Origin: Ferirhizobium litorale
GTDB lineage: Bacteria > Pseudomonadota > Alphaproteobacteria > Rhizobiales > Rhizobiaceae
Direction of reading: 5' to 3'
Assembly: GCA_030028905.1 (NCBI GenBank)
Contig: JALDYZ010000002.1
Coordinates: 186,001 to 250,000 of the forward strand
Length of the DNA stretch: 64,000 bases
Under the pieces are notes generated by a model. The model searched no databases and had not been told where the DNA came from. It saw only the letters and a program-made list of their open reading frames with translations. Of the stretch, positions 10,004-19,735 are shown piece after piece (within the stretch, counting starts at the first letter, position 1; every line of letters begins with the position of its first letter). The translations under genes and the position numbers were made by a program.

Positions 10004-10951
10004 TCAGCCCTTCGGGAAATCGAGTCCCATCTCGCGGAAGCGTTCGGGGTCGTCGCCCCAATGTTCGCGCACCTTGACGAACAGGAACAGATGCACCGGC
10101 TGATCGAGGATCTCCGAGAGCTCCTTGCGCGACGCCGTCGAGATTGCCTTGATCGCCTCGCCATTCTTGCCGAGCGCGATCTTCTTCTGGCTGTCGCGCT
10201 CGACATAGATCACCTGCTCGATGCGAACGGATCCGTCCTTGCGCTCTTCCCACTTCTCTGTCTCGACGTGCGACGCATAGGGAAGCTCCTGATGCAGACG
10301 CAGGAACAGCTTTTCGCGCGTGATCTCGGCGGCAAGCTGGCGCATCGGCAGATCGGAGATCTGGTCTTCCGGGTAGTACCACGGCCCCTCGGGGAGCGTT
10401 TCGGCGAGGTAGTCCATCACGTCGTCGCAGCCGGAACCCGTGGTAGCCGAGATCATGAAGGAGCGCTCGAACTTGACCATCTCGTTGGCGGTGGCGGCCA
10501 ACTTCAACAGATCCTCCGGGCGGACGCGGTCGATCTTGTTCAGGCACAGGATCTTCGGCTGACGGACGTCCTTCAGCCCCTCGAGGATCGCCTCGGCATC
10601 GCCGCGCAGGCCGCGTTCGCTGTCGATCAGCAGCATGATGATGTCGGCATCCTTGGCGCCGCCCCAGGCGCTCGTCACCATGGCGCGATCGAGCCGCCGG
10701 CGTGGCTTGAATATGCCGGGCGTGTCCATGAAGACGATCTGGGCGTTGTTGTGGATGGCGATGCCGCGCACGATGGCGCGCGTCGTCTGCACCTTGTGGC
10801 TGACGATCGACACCTTGGCGCCAACGAGGCGGTTGACCAGCGTCGACTTGCCGGCGTTGGTGGCGCCGATCAGGGCGACGAATCCGGAATGGGTCGGTTC
10901 GTTGCCGCCCTGTGCATCATCGCCGGCGGGGGTCACTTCATGTTCGGTCAT
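10004..10951 (-). CDS. era: GTPase Era
   Basis: Ribosome-assembly GTPase that binds the 3' end of 16S rRNA. The 315-residue form starts at the ATG at 10951, 8 bp after the rnc stop; the frame is open to 10987, but that would overlap rnc. The P-loop GATNAGKS is at residues 29-36, followed by DTPG and NKID. The C-terminal KH domain (VKVREHWGDDPERFREMG) is present. The order rnc-era-recO is classic for Proteobacteria. Confidence 0.95.
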   Translation of the reverse strand: MTEHEVTPAGDDAQGGNEPTHSGFVALIGATNAGKSTLVNRLVGAKVSIVSHKVQTTRAIVRGIAIHNNAQIVFMDTPGIFKPRRRLDRAMVTSAWGGAKDADIIMLLIDSERGLRGDAEAILEGLKDVRQPKILCLNKIDRVRPEDLLKLAATANEMVKFERSFMISATTGSGCDDVMDYLAETLPEGPWYYPEDQISDLPMRQLAAEITREKLFLRLHQELPYASHVETEKWEERKDGSVRIEQVIYVERDSQKKIALGKNGEAIKAISTASRKELSEILDQPVHLFLFVKVREHWGDDPERFREMGLDFPKG

Positions 10952-10959
10952 TGTATCCG

Positions 10960-11679
10960 TCAATTTCCGGCAGGGGATTTCTGCCAAACACCCTCGCGCT
11001 CCAACACCTTTGTCGCAGCTACCTGCTCGGCAGCGCGCTTGGAGCGTTCTATTCCGGTTTCCGGCGCAATGCCGGCAATCTCCACGGTTACCGTGAAACG
11101 GGGATCATGATCCGGTCCGGCCCGTTCATCAATCCGATAAAGCGGCGTCACGCCAAATTTCGCGTGCGCCCATTCCTGAAGTTCGGTCTTCGCGTCGCGC
11201 CGCGCGCCATCGGCCCGCACCGCTCGGTCCTGCCAGTAACGCATGATGAAGCGCCGGGCAACCTCAAGACCGCCATCGAGGTAAAGCGCCGCGATCAGGC
11301 TCTCGACCACGTCGGCGCGCACGTTCATCATCCGTTTGCCGGTGAGTTTCTTCACATCGGCGCCGGTGCGAATGAAGAGATGCAAATTCATCTCGTCGGC
11401 GACTTCCGCACAGGTGTCGGCGCTGACCAACTGGTTCAGGCGGACCGACAGTTCACCTTCCGTCGCATTGCGAAACGTCGTGAACAGCAGTTCGGCGACA
11501 CACAGCCCGAGGACCCGGTCGCCGAGGAATTCAAGCCGCTCGTAGTTGCCACCCTTGGCGGTGCGGGCGCTCGCGTGGGTGAGCGCCCGATCCAGGCGCC
11601 CCTTGTCGATAAAGCCGTAGCCGATCGCCGCTTCCAGCTTCGCCCGGTCGGCCTCGGAAAGCGTCGCAGCCTTGCTCAT
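10960..11679 (-). CDS. rnc: Ribonuclease III
   Basis: Double-strand-specific RNase for rRNA and mRNA processing, 239 residues. The catalytic signature ERLEFLGDRVLG is at about residues 48-59, and the second acidic cluster is in RADVVESLIAALYLDGG. The C-terminal double-stranded RNA-binding domain spans roughly residues 165-235, starting DAKTELQEWAH. It overlaps lepB by 4 bp, so the two are translationally coupled, and era follows closely. Confidence 0.96.
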   Translation of the reverse strand: MSKAATLSEADRAKLEAAIGYGFIDKGRLDRALTHASARTAKGGNYERLEFLGDRVLGLCVAELLFTTFRNATEGELSVRLNQLVSADTCAEVADEMNLHLFIRTGADVKKLTGKRMMNVRADVVESLIAALYLDGGLEVARRFIMRYWQDRAVRADGARRDAKTELQEWAHAKFGVTPLYRIDERAGPDHDPRFTVTVEIAGIAPETGIERSKRAAEQVAATKVLEREGVWQKSPAGN

Positions 11680-12419
11680 TCAACGCTCTTGAACAGGCGA
11701 TCCCAACGCATGTTGGCGGGCCATTTCCAGATTTCGCGGAATGGTGTGTCGTTGCCGAGCGAGAAGAAGATGATGCTGGCGCGACCGACAAGGTTCTCGG
11801 CCGGGACGAAACCGACGTCGAAGCGGCTGTCGAGCGAGTTGTCGCGATTGTCGCCCATCATGAAGTAGTGGCCTTCCGGCACGATGAACTCGCGGGTGTT
11901 GTCGCCGCGGGAATTCTCCGTCTGGTCAAGCGTGTCGTAGGAAACCCCATTGTCGAGCGTTTCGCGGAACACCGGAACGTCCTTGCCCGGATCGAGCCTG
12001 TAGTCGGAGTTGAACGTGCCGTCCGGCTGACGCGGAACCGGATTCCCGTTGATGTAGAGGATACCGTCGGTTACCTGGACATGGTCGCCCGGTAGGCCGA
12101 TCACGCGCTTGATGTAGTCGATCTCCGGATTCGGCGGGAATCGGAAAACCACGATGTCGCCACGCGCCGGTTCGCTTGCGAAAATACGGCCGTTGAACAG
12201 GTTCGGCGAGAAAGGCAGTGAGTACTTGGAATACCCATAGGCGAACTTGTTGACGAAAAGATAGTCACCGACCAGCAGCGTGGGCATCATCGAGCCCGAA
12301 GGAATGGTGAACGGCTGGAACAAGACGGTACGGATGACCATCGCCAGAACCAGCGCCTGGATGATAACCTTGATATTTTCCCACAGGGCGTTCGGCTTGT
12401 GTTGGGCTTTTTCGGTCAC
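11676..12419 (-). CDS. lepB: Signal peptidase I
   Basis: Membrane-anchored peptidase that removes Sec signal peptides, 247 residues. One N-terminal membrane anchor (VIIQALVLAMVIRTVLF) is followed by the serine box PSGSMMPTL with Ser43. The lysine box DYIKRVIGLPGD holds Lys104, and the GDNRDNSLDSR box lies near the C-terminus. The start is GTG at 12419, the only start in the open frame, with AAGGAAA about 8 bp upstream. It overlaps rnc by 4 bp. Confidence 0.95.
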   Translation of the reverse strand: MTEKAQHKPNALWENIKVIIQALVLAMVIRTVLFQPFTIPSGSMMPTLLVGDYLFVNKFAYGYSKYSLPFSPNLFNGRIFASEPARGDIVVFRFPPNPEIDYIKRVIGLPGDHVQVTDGILYINGNPVPRQPDGTFNSDYRLDPGKDVPVFRETLDNGVSYDTLDQTENSRGDNTREFIVPEGHYFMMGDNRDNSLDSRFDVGFVPAENLVGRASIIFFSLGNDTPFREIWKWPANMRWDRLFKSVE

Positions 12420-12600
12420 GCACTCATTTCCTTCGTCGCGGCCCGTCCCGAACCGCAGTCAATATTCTTCGGCGTCCTCTCTAGCCGCTTCCGGCATCGG
12501 CGGCAAGGCAGCCCCGGAAAAAGCCACCATTGCGGCCGCGATGGCAAATTAATTCCGCGTAACACTGATCCGCACGCAGGTGGAACCCGCGGCGCGGCGG

Positions 12601-13005
12601 CTATTCAGCGACCGGGCGAGCTTCGATGATCACGAAAGCCTGGGCGATCGGGTACTCGTCGGTGATGGTCAGGTGGATGAACGCATCCTGCCCGGCCGGC
12701 ACCATCTCTCGAAGCCTGTCGGCTGCGCCGCCGGTCAACACCATGGTCGGCTTTCCGCCCGGCAGGTTCACCACTCCCATGTCCTTCCAGAAAACGCCGT
12801 GAGCGATGCCGGTGCCGAGCGCCTTGGCGCAGGCTTCCTTGGCAGCAAAGCGCTTGGCGTAGGACTCGGCGCGGTTCTTGCGTCGGTCGGACTTGGCGCG
12901 TTCGATCTCGGTGAAGCACCGCAGCGTAAATCGTTCGCCGAAACGCGCGATCGATTTTTCAACACGCCGGATGTCTATGAGATCGCTGCCAATACCGATG
13001 ATCAT
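12601..13005 (-). CDS. acpS: Holo-[acyl-carrier-protein] synthase
   Basis: 4'-phosphopantetheinyl transferase that activates ACP with coenzyme A. 134 residues, the usual AcpS size. The N-terminal metal site [18 protein letters not shown] and the second signature [15 protein letters not shown] are both present. The frame stays open upstream to 13473, but ATG 13005 gives the conserved family N-terminus. The gap to lepB is 181 bp; I found no convincing gene in it. Confidence 0.95.
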   Translation of the reverse strand: MIIGIGSDLIDIRRVEKSIARFGERFTLRCFTEIERAKSDRRKNRAESYAKRFAAKEACAKALGTGIAHGVFWKDMGVVNLPGGKPTMVLTGGAADRLREMVPAGQDAFIHLTITDEYPIAQAFVIIEARPVAE

Positions 13006-13022
13006 CCAAATATCCTCTGCAC

Positions 13023-13622
13023 CTAGAGCATGCCGTCTGCGCCCGGAGACGTGCCGCCGCCCGAGGTCAGCCCTGCCTGCGGTGGCGGCATGGCGCCTGG
13101 GCGCCGACGCACCTGGAAACTGCGTACAGCAAAATAGGTCAATGGGTAAATCACCAGGACCGAGATGAGTGCCGGGGGAATCGCGCCGATCGTCATGGGC
13201 TTCAGCACCGGTCCCCACAACTCCGCGATCCTCCACGGATCGTGCAGATGAAAGACATCCTCGATGCTGACGGTCGCCGTCCCGTCCCGGCCGAGCATTT
13301 GGTGCCCGATCTCCCAGGTGGCGGCCCAGATAGCGGGCAGCGTCAACGGATTGGCAAAGGCTGTGCCCAGCGCTGCCGCAACGAGATTGCCGCGCAACAG
13401 GAAGGCTGTCGACACCGCAATCAGCACGTGAAATCCCAGAAAAGGCAGCCATGAGGCGAAAACGCCGGCGCACACGCCCGTCGCCACGGCGCGCGGCGAT
13501 GCGGACAGACGCAATACGCGCAGGCGGTAGTAGGATAACTGCCGCGTCAATCCCTTCCGGGGCCAGACGATCTCTCGCAGTCGCTGCTTGAATGAGACAG
13601 GATTTCTACGCTGAAACAACAT
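13023..13622 (-). CDS. DUF2062 membrane protein
   Basis: 199 residues matching DUF2062: basic N-terminus ([21 protein letters not shown]), the hallmark [17 protein letters not shown], then a hydrophobic segment with [11 protein letters not shown]. Two or three further membrane segments follow. Function is not known; the gene often neighbours acpS in rhizobia. The stop codon lies inside a CTAGAGCA octamer (read on +) that recurs at other gene ends in this window. The 18-bp gap to acpS suggests cotranscription. Confidence 0.88.
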   Translation of the reverse strand: MLFQRRNPVSFKQRLREIVWPRKGLTRQLSYYRLRVLRLSASPRAVATGVCAGVFASWLPFLGFHVLIAVSTAFLLRGNLVAAALGTAFANPLTLPAIWAATWEIGHQMLGRDGTATVSIEDVFHLHDPWRIAELWGPVLKPMTIGAIPPALISVLVIYPLTYFAVRSFQVRRRPGAMPPPQAGLTSGGGTSPGADGML

Positions 13623-13766
13623 GCTTCAATCTTAGGGCAGCCTGTTTGCCCCTGACAAGCGGTACGTTTTGTACCGCTTCCTCTCACGCACCGGCAGACA
13701 CTGCCGATCCGGATCGCTCGTCGGTGCAGCAGAGCCGTGCGCTGCCGCTACAGGAGCCATGCGAAA

Positions 13767-13919
13767 TCAGAAGCCCTTACGGAACAGGCCGCGGTCAACC
13801 TGGCGCTGGCGATATTCGAGATCGATACGGTCGCGCGAACCGTTGAGGTAGGCCATCTCGCGTTCAGCAACAGTGGGGACGCGCATTGCACGGGCGATTT
13901 TCTTGAACTGGTCAAACAT
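13767..13919 (-). CDS. DUF3563 micro-protein (50 aa)
   Basis: Reading the minus strand from ATG 13919 gives a 50-residue protein beginning MFDQFKKIARAMRVPTVAER and ending with a conserved pattern EMAYLNGSRDRIDLEYRQR. This matches the DUF3563 family of very small rhizobial proteins (EREMAYLNxSxDRxDLExR). A purine-rich GAAGGAAAG lies about 12 bp upstream. Function is unknown; the peptide is highly charged and probably a helix. It sits alone between rsh and the DUF2062 gene and probably has its own promoter in the 300 bp upstream. Confidence 0.8.
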   Translation of the reverse strand: MFDQFKKIARAMRVPTVAEREMAYLNGSRDRIDLEYRQRQVDRGLFRKGF

Positions 13920-14219
13920 GATCTTAGCTCACTTTCCTTCTTTGGATGAGCCTAACATAAGGTGAGCCCGGCGGATTTACCAACGTTGGAACGATCGACC
14001 AGCCATGCGCCAAACGCATATCAAGGCCAAACAGCAGTCAATCCATCGACAAATGTGCCTAGTATTTGCGCTTTTGCATTGGCGAAACGCAGAACGAACA
14101 CGAAAGGTCAGGCGGTGTGGCACGCTCCCTCGCCAGCGCCTCCGCCATCAATATGCTGAGGCGCCCGCCTGCGGCGGGCACGCGGGAAGATTGCGACAGC
14201 GGCAACTGCTTGCGATTTG
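13920..14219. other. 300-bp gap between rsh and the DUF3563 gene
   Basis: No gene seen. A compact perfect hairpin at 14163-14179 (GCCCGCC, loop TGC, GGCGGGC) lies about 40 bp past the rsh stop and may end rsh transcription, though no T-run follows it. The rest is AT-richer and probably holds the promoter of the DUF3563 gene. Confidence 0.5.
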
Positions 14220-16457
14220 CTATTCGTAGACGCGCTTGACGGTGGCGATGCATTCCAGCTCTGACAACTGTGTCAGGAGCTGATTGAGCTGCCGCAGATC
14301 CCATACTTCGACGTCGATTTCCATCTCGGTGAAATCGGTTGCGACCCGGACCATGTTCAGATTGCGGATATTGACGTCCTGTCCGGCGATCGTCTGGGCG
14401 ACCTTCGCAAGCGTGCCCGGCTCGTTCAGCCCGTTGATGAGGATGCGGGCACCGAAACGCGCCTTGTTCGCCTCATCGAGATCCCAGCGCACGTCGATCC
14501 ACCGCTCCGGCTCGTCATCGAAGCGCTGCAGCGTCGGCGACTGGATGGGATAGATGGTAATCCCGCTGCCCTTTTCGACGATGCCGACAATGCGGTCGCC
14601 GGGGACTGCACCGGACGGTGCGAAATGCACCTCGGCGGCGTCGGAGAGCCCGCGTATCGGCAGATTTTCCTCGTCGGTCGCCTCGCCAGTGGCGCGCAAC
14701 CGCTCGATTTCGGCTTTGGATTTACCCGGCACGCGGAAAATCATGCCCGAGGCGCTGCGCATGTTGAACCAGCCGTCGTCCGAACTCGGCTTTACCGTCA
14801 CCCGTTCGTCCTGGTGATCCGGGAACACGGCGCGCAGCACGTCCAGCGAGGACATCTCGCCGCGCCCGACGGCGGCGATGGCGTCCTCGACATCCTTGTG
14901 ACCCAGTCGCGGCAGCGCAGGTTTCAGCGTCTCGCGCGAAAACACCTTGCCGGCACGCACGAAGGTACGCTCGAGAATGCGGTGTCCGAGGCCGGCATAC
15001 TGCTTGCGGATGGCAAGCCGGGTGGCGCGCCGGATGGCAGCCCGCGCCTTGCCGGTCACAACGATCTCTTCCCAGGCTGCCGGCGGCACCTGCACGCCGG
15101 AGCGGATGATCTCGACCTCGTCCCCATTGTTGAGCCGGGTCACCAGCGGCATGATTCGGCCGTTGATCTTGGCGCCGACGCAGGTATCGCCGATGTTGGT
15201 GTGCACCGCATAGGCAAAGTCGATCGGGGTCGCCCCGCGCGGCAGCGCGATCAGCTTGCCCTTCGGCGTGAAACAGAAGACCTGGTCCTGGAACAGTTCC
15301 AGCTTGGTGTGCTCGAGAAATTCTTCCGGATTGTCGCCATCGGCGAGCGCTTCGATGGTGTGGCGAAGCCACGAATAGGCATTGGACTCTCGGGACAGGA
15401 GCTCACCATCGCCGGTTCCCAGCGCATCCTTGTAGAGCGTGTGAGCGGCGATGCCGCGCTCGGCGATTTCATGCATCCGCCTGGTGCGGATCTGCAGTTC
15501 GATGCGTTGGCGCGATGGCCCGACAATGGTCGTGTGCAGCGAACGATAGTCGTTCTGCTTCGGGTTCGAGATGTAGTCCTTGAAGCGACCGGGAACCACG
15601 CGCCAGCGCGTGTGCACGATACCGAGCGCCCGATAGCAGGACGGAATGTCGTCGACGATAATCCGGAAACCGTAGACATCCGACAGCTGTTCGAACGACA
15701 GCGACTTCGACTGCATCTTGCGGAAGACCGAATAGGGCTTCTTCTGTCGCCCCTTGACGTAGGCTCCCGTCAGGCCGCTGGCGACCAGAAGTTCCTGCAA
15801 CTCCGCCTCGATCTTCTTGATGAGGCCCTCGTTGCGTTCCGACAGTTCCCGCAGGCGATTGGTGACGGTCTCGTAGGCCTCGGGATTGATGTGGCTGAAG
15901 GCGAGTTCTTCGAGCTCCTCCCGAAGATCCTGCATGCCCATGCGGCCGGCAAGCGGCGCATAGATATCCATCGTTTCCTCGGAGATCCGGGCCCGCTTTT
16001 CCGGCGACATGTGGTCGAGCGTGCGCATGTTGTGCAGCCGGTCGGCGAGCTTGACCAGCAGCACGCGAACATCGTCCGAAATCGCCAGAAGCAGCTTTCG
16101 CAGGTTCTCCGCCTGCTTGGCCTTTTTCGAGACCAGGTCGAGCTTCTTGATCTTGGTAAGGCCCTCGACGAGGCGGCCGATGTCTTCTCCGAACAGTTCG
16201 TCGATCTCTGCGCGCGTGGCTGTCGTGTCTTCGATCGTATCGTGCAGCAGGGCGACCGCGATGGTCGACTCGTCGAGATGCATATCCGTCAGGATGGCGG
16301 CGACTTCGAGCGGATGCGAGATGTAAGGGTCGCCGCTTGCGCGCTTTTGCTGCCCATGCTTCTGCATCGCATAGACATAGGCTTTGTTCAGAAGTGCTTC
16401 GTTGGCATCCGGCTTGTATTTTTGAACGCGCTCAACGAGCTCGTACTGGCGCATCAT
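14220..16457 (-). CDS. rsh: Bifunctional (p)ppGpp synthetase/hydrolase RSH
   Basis: The single long RelA/SpoT homologue expected in alphaproteobacteria, 745 residues. It makes and degrades (p)ppGpp for the stringent response. The HD hydrolase domain carries ISHPLEVAAIL and LLHDTIEDT (His72-Asp73). The synthetase domain contains YRSLHTTIVGPSRQRIELQIRT. A TGS domain (CFTPKGKLIALPRGATPIDFAYAVH) and a C-terminal ACT domain (FTEMEIDVEVWDL) complete it. I start at ATG 16457, with GGAG 9 bp upstream, rather than at 16508. It lies 97 bp after rpoZ, a common pairing. Confidence 0.95.
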   Translation of the reverse strand: MMRQYELVERVQKYKPDANEALLNKAYVYAMQKHGQQKRASGDPYISHPLEVAAILTDMHLDESTIAVALLHDTIEDTTATRAEIDELFGEDIGRLVEGLTKIKKLDLVSKKAKQAENLRKLLLAISDDVRVLLVKLADRLHNMRTLDHMSPEKRARISEETMDIYAPLAGRMGMQDLREELEELAFSHINPEAYETVTNRLRELSERNEGLIKKIEAELQELLVASGLTGAYVKGRQKKPYSVFRKMQSKSLSFEQLSDVYGFRIIVDDIPSCYRALGIVHTRWRVVPGRFKDYISNPKQNDYRSLHTTIVGPSRQRIELQIRTRRMHEIAERGIAAHTLYKDALGTGDGELLSRESNAYSWLRHTIEALADGDNPEEFLEHTKLELFQDQVFCFTPKGKLIALPRGATPIDFAYAVHTNIGDTCVGAKINGRIMPLVTRLNNGDEVEIIRSGVQVPPAAWEEIVVTGKARAAIRRATRLAIRKQYAGLGHRILERTFVRAGKVFSRETLKPALPRLGHKDVEDAIAAVGRGEMSSLDVLRAVFPDHQDERVTVKPSSDDGWFNMRSASGMIFRVPGKSKAEIERLRATGEATDEENLPIRGLSDAAEVHFAPSGAVPGDRIVGIVEKGSGITIYPIQSPTLQRFDDEPERWIDVRWDLDEANKARFGARILINGLNEPGTLAKVAQTIAGQDVNIRNLNMVRVATDFTEMEIDVEVWDLRQLNQLLTQLSELECIATVKRVYE

Positions 16458-16554
16458 CCGAAGCAGCTCCGCGAAACGAAATGCGCGCCAACCGCGTGGC
16501 TGGCGCACATCTCCTCTAATTCAAAACGACGGGCTAGAGCAACTAGATTGACGA

Positions 16555-16962
16555 TCAGTAATCGTCGCTCTTTTCCGGCGGTACGAGACCTTCGATGCCG
16601 GCCAGAAGATCCTCTTCCGTCATCTGGTCGAAGGTCAGCGTTTCCGGCAGATCCTCTTCCTCTTCGCTTTTCTCGGCCGGTACAGCCACGCCTGCACTGA
16701 TGAGGCTCGACGGATCGGGCTCGGGCTCGTCCACTTCAACATGCTTCTGCAGCGAATGGATGAGATCTTCCTTGAGGTCGTCCGGCGAAAGGGTTTCGTC
16801 CGCAATCTCGCGCAGCGCGACGACCGGGTTCTTGTCGTTGTCGCGGTCGATGGTGATCGATGCGCCCTGCGAAATCAGCCGCGCACGGTGACTCGCCAGC
16901 AGGACGAGTTCAAATCGGTTGTCAACTTTGTCGATGCAGTCTTCTACGGTGACACGGGCCAT
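16555..16962 (-). CDS. rpoZ: RNA polymerase omega subunit
   Basis: 135 residues beginning [28 protein letters not shown], the canonical omega N-terminus, followed by the alphaproteobacterial acidic C-terminal extension ([18 protein letters not shown]). AAAGGACAGGCA provides the RBS for ATG 16962; a longer frame to 17082 lacks conserved sequence. Omega binds beta-prime and helps form a ppGpp site on polymerase, which fits its linkage to rsh. Confidence 0.95.
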   Translation of the reverse strand: MARVTVEDCIDKVDNRFELVLLASHRARLISQGASITIDRDNDKNPVVALREIADETLSPDDLKEDLIHSLQKHVEVDEPEPDPSSLISAGVAVPAEKSEEEEDLPETLTFDQMTEEDLLAGIEGLVPPEKSDDY

Positions 16963-17263
16963 TGCCTGTCCTTTGCGTACTGAAATTCGATGATTAGCTA
17001 GCCCGATACATTCAATGGCCGGCAAATTCAAGTTTTTCCTCCAGGCGCACCATTTTTCGGACACGAACGCATATAAAAACATATTGCGTAAATCACGAAT
17101 TCAATCACAGGTTGCTTGGAATATTTTGGGGCGTGCCCTAAATGATTTTTATATGAATGGTTCGTAATGTACAGCGGCCACTCAGTAAAAAGACACTAAA
17201 GTACTGTTTCGACTTATTTTTCCAACTGCTGCGCTCAGTAGCAGCAAAGGGATTTGGTATACA
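16963..17263. promoter_or_regulatory. Divergent promoter region between rpoZ and the NYN gene
   Basis: 301 bp without a gene, clearly more AT-rich than its flanks, holding the back-to-back promoters of rpoZ (-) and the NYN-domain gene (+). No clear palindrome found. Confidence 0.5.
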
Positions 17264-17845
17264 ATGTTTGACCCGCGCGAAAAAATTGCTCTCTTTATCG
17301 ATGGTGCCAATCTCTATGCAGCATCGAAGAGCCTGGGTTTCGATATCGACTATCGCAAGCTTCTGAAAGCCTTCCAGAAAAGAGGCTATCTACTTCGCGC
17401 CTATTACTATACCGCGCTGATCGAAGATCAGGAATATTCGTCCATTCGCCCGCTCATCGACTGGCTCGACTACAACGGCTACAAGGTTGTTACGAAGCCG
17501 GCCAAGGAATTCACCGACTCCATGGGTCGCCGCAAGATCAAGGGCAACATGGACATAGAACTGGCGATCGATGCCATGGAGCAATCCTCAACCGTCGATC
17601 ATCTGGTGATCTTTTCCGGCGATGGCGATTTCACGACCCTGGTCGAGGCGCTGCAACGCAAGGGCCGCAAGGTTTCGGTCGTATCCACGATGGCGACGCA
17701 ACCGCCGATGATCGCCGACGATCTGCGCAGGCAGGCCGATCACTTCATCGACCTGGTGACATTGAAGGCCGAGGTCGGTCGCGATCCTTCCGAGCGGCCG
17801 GTGCGCGTCGTGGCGGAACCGGTGGCCGAAGACGCCGAACACTGA
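17264..17845 (+). CDS. NYN-domain (LabA/DUF88) putative RNase
   Basis: 193 residues with a complete NYN/PIN-like fold. The first acidic motif is ALFIDGANLYAA (Asp13); next comes KGNMDIELAIDAM, then FSGDGDFTTLVEALQ. These acidic residues form the metal site of PIN-like nucleases. The LabA subfamily is common in alphaproteobacteria and cyanobacteria; the target RNA is unknown. The C-terminal tail is low complexity. A strong Rho-independent terminator follows 40 bp downstream. Confidence 0.88.
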   Translation: MFDPREKIALFIDGANLYAASKSLGFDIDYRKLLKAFQKRGYLLRAYYYTALIEDQEYSSIRPLIDWLDYNGYKVVTKPAKEFTDSMGRRKIKGNMDIELAIDAMEQSSTVDHLVIFSGDGDFTTLVEALQRKGRKVSVVSTMATQPPMIADDLRRQADHFIDLVTLKAEVGRDPSERPVRVVAEPVAEDAEH

Positions 17846-17885
17846 TGCCGCCCGCAGGAGGCGAGCCAGCATCTTGGATGCAACA

Positions 17886-17926
17886 GACCCCGGGATCGGA
17901 ATCGATCCACGGGGTCCTTTTATTTC
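17886..17926 (+). terminator. Rho-independent terminator after the NYN gene
   Basis: GACCCCG-GGATCG, loop GAAT, CGATCC-(A)-CGGGGTC: 13 paired bases with one bulge, followed by CTTTTATTTC. Lies about 40 bp after the NYN stop and may serve both directions, since smpB converges from the other side. Confidence 0.85.
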
Positions 17927-17982
17927 ACGCCCTTCGATTGGCAGCAGTGTCCTGACGGTCCGGATGCCCGACGGCAGTGTCC

Positions 17983-18462
17983 CTAGCCGCGATCCTTCAG
18001 GAGCCGGCTCTTCTGGCGATTCCAGTCGCGTTCCTTCTCGGTCTCGCGTTTGTCGTGCAGCTTCTTGCCCTTGCCGAGCGCCAGTTCGAGCTTTGCCCTG
18101 CCCTTTTCGTTGAAATAGATCTTCAGCGGGATCAGCGTCATTCCCTCGCGGTTGACCGCCACGCGCAACCTATCGATCTCGCGCCGCGACAGCAGCAGCT
18201 TGCGCCGGCGTCGCGGCTCGTGGTTGAAGCGGTTCGCCTGCAGGTATTCCGGCAGATAGGAATTGATCAGCCAAATCTCGCCGTCCTCGTCGGATGCATA
18301 GGATTCGGCAATATTGGCCTTGCCCTCGCGCAACGACTTGACCTCGGTTCCCTTCAGGACCAGGCCGGCCTCGTAGGTATCGACGATCTCGTAGTTGAAG
18401 CGTGCCTTGCGGTTTTCCGCGACGATCTTGTTGACCGTGCGCTGACTGCCTTTGGGGGCCAT
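17983..18462 (-). CDS. smpB: SsrA-binding protein
   Basis: tmRNA partner in trans-translation, 159 residues. Conserved blocks are [33 protein letters not shown], the basic [11 protein letters not shown] stretch and the C-terminal tail [17 protein letters not shown] that enters the ribosome A site. It follows dapA on the same strand with a 168-bp gap containing GC-rich hairpins. Confidence 0.96.
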   Translation of the reverse strand: MAPKGSQRTVNKIVAENRKARFNYEIVDTYEAGLVLKGTEVKSLREGKANIAESYASDEDGEIWLINSYLPEYLQANRFNHEPRRRRKLLLSRREIDRLRVAVNREGMTLIPLKIYFNEKGRAKLELALGKGKKLHDKRETEKERDWNRQKSRLLKDRG

Positions 18463-18581
18463 GGGTGAAATTCCAGTTCTTGCAGCGCCTTTTCGATCAA
18501 ATATTTCCCGCCCCCGGCGCCGGGGCGAGATATCCTCAAGGTGCTATTTAGGATAGGCCGGAGCAGATGTGAAGGAGCGGC

Positions 18582-18614
18582 GCACCCGTACAGCGCCAAG
18601 TGGTGCACGGGTGC
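18582..18614 (-). terminator. Hairpin in the dapA-smpB gap
   Basis: Perfect 8-bp arms GCACCCGT (18582-18589) and ACGGGTGC (18607-18614), 17-base loop, about 17 bp past the dapA stop. No T-run follows, so termination is uncertain. A second GC-rich near-palindrome lies at 18508-18527. Confidence 0.35.
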
Positions 18615-18630
18615 ACGGCCGTTCCGTCAA

Positions 18631-19515
18631 TCAGTTCAGCAGGCCGGCATGCATCAAGGCACCGTCGATGGCAGCCTCCGTGGCCGGCTCCAGGGTGGAC
18701 AGCAGCGGCGAGCGCACCTTTCGGTTCATTCGCCCAAGCCGGAAGAGCGCGTATTTTGCACCGCAAAGCCCCGGCTCGATGAAGATTGCCTTGTGCAGAG
18801 GCATCAGGCGATCCTGGTACTCGAGCGCCTTGCCGTAATCGCCCGAAAGCGTCGCCTTCTGGAACTCCGCGCACAGGCGCGGCGCGACGTTTGCGGTGAC
18901 CGAGATGCAGCCAACCCCGCCATGGGCGTTGAAGCCGAGCGCCGTCGCATCTTCTCCCGAGAGCTGGATGAATTCCTTGCCGCAGGCGATGCGCTGCTCG
19001 GAGACTCGCTCGATCTTGCCGGTCGCGTCCTTGACCCCGACGATATTCGGGTATGCCTTGGCAAGGGCTCCCATCGTCTCGGGGCTCATGTCGACGACCG
19101 AGCGTCCGGGGATGTTGTAGATGATGATCGGCAGCCTCACGCTCTCGGCGACGGCCGAAAAGTGGGCGAAGAGACCCTTCTGGGTCGGCTTGTTGTAGTA
19201 GGGCGTCACGACCAGTATGGCGTCGGCGCCCGCCTGTTCGGCGTGCTGGGCAAGCTCGACCGCCTCCACCGTGTTGTTCGATCCCGCACCGGCAATGACC
19301 GGAACGCGCTTGCCGGCTGCCTCGATGCAGAGCTCGATGACGCGCTTGTGTTCTGCGTGGGAAAGGGTCGGCGATTCTCCCGTGGTGCCGACGGGCACGA
19401 GCCCGCTGCTGCCTTCAGCGATCTGCCAGTTTACATGATGCGCAAATGTCTCCTCATCGATCGTGCCCGCTGCGGTAAACGGGGTGACAAGAGCGGGAAT
19501 GGATCCCTTGAACAT
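18631..19515 (-). CDS. dapA: 4-hydroxy-tetrahydrodipicolinate synthase
   Basis: Condenses pyruvate with aspartate semialdehyde in lysine and diaminopimelate synthesis. 294 residues, the usual length. Visible are the [10 protein letters not shown] loop, the catalytic-tyrosine region [11 protein letters not shown] and the Schiff-base lysine motif [14 protein letters not shown] lies 6 bp before ATG 19515, so I reject the start at 19539. It is divergent from the lytic transglycosylase gene. Confidence 0.95.
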   Translation of the reverse strand: MFKGSIPALVTPFTAAGTIDEETFAHHVNWQIAEGSSGLVPVGTTGESPTLSHAEHKRVIELCIEAAGKRVPVIAGAGSNNTVEAVELAQHAEQAGADAILVVTPYYNKPTQKGLFAHFSAVAESVRLPIIIYNIPGRSVVDMSPETMGALAKAYPNIVGVKDATGKIERVSEQRIACGKEFIQLSGEDATALGFNAHGGVGCISVTANVAPRLCAEFQKATLSGDYGKALEYQDRLMPLHKAIFIEPGLCGAKYALFRLGRMNRKVRSPLLSTLEPATEAAIDGALMHAGLLN

Positions 19516-19661
19516 GCAAAACTCCTCAACGCCGAACACTCATTCTTCGGCCGCATTCCACGGTTAAAACTCGCGCACCATAGAGCGGCGCGATTGCCGC
19601 GACAAGCGCATTGACGCGCGTTTTGTGCGTGATTGCGCCACCAAACTCGCGCGAATTTGAT

Positions 19662-19680
19662 CGAAACCGGTAAGGTTTCG
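19662..19680. promoter_or_regulatory. Palindrome in the dapA/transglycosylase divergent promoter
   Basis: CGAAACC, GGTAA spacer, GGTTTCG: perfect 7-bp arms in the 220-bp divergent intergenic region. Could be an operator or a 5' hairpin in the transglycosylase mRNA. No protein can be assigned. Confidence 0.35.
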
Positions 19681-19735
19681 TTAATCCGCCTGGCAGCAAA
19701 TGGAGATATACGGAAATTTGTTGCGAGTGTCCCGG

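Noticed and set aside
12420-12600. Possible small gene between acpS and lepB
   Set aside because: Only very short frames without a ribosome binding site or conserved-looking sequence.
14625-16700. 691-codon plus-strand frame
   Set aside because: Antisense to rsh. No domain motifs, composition typical of a shadow frame.
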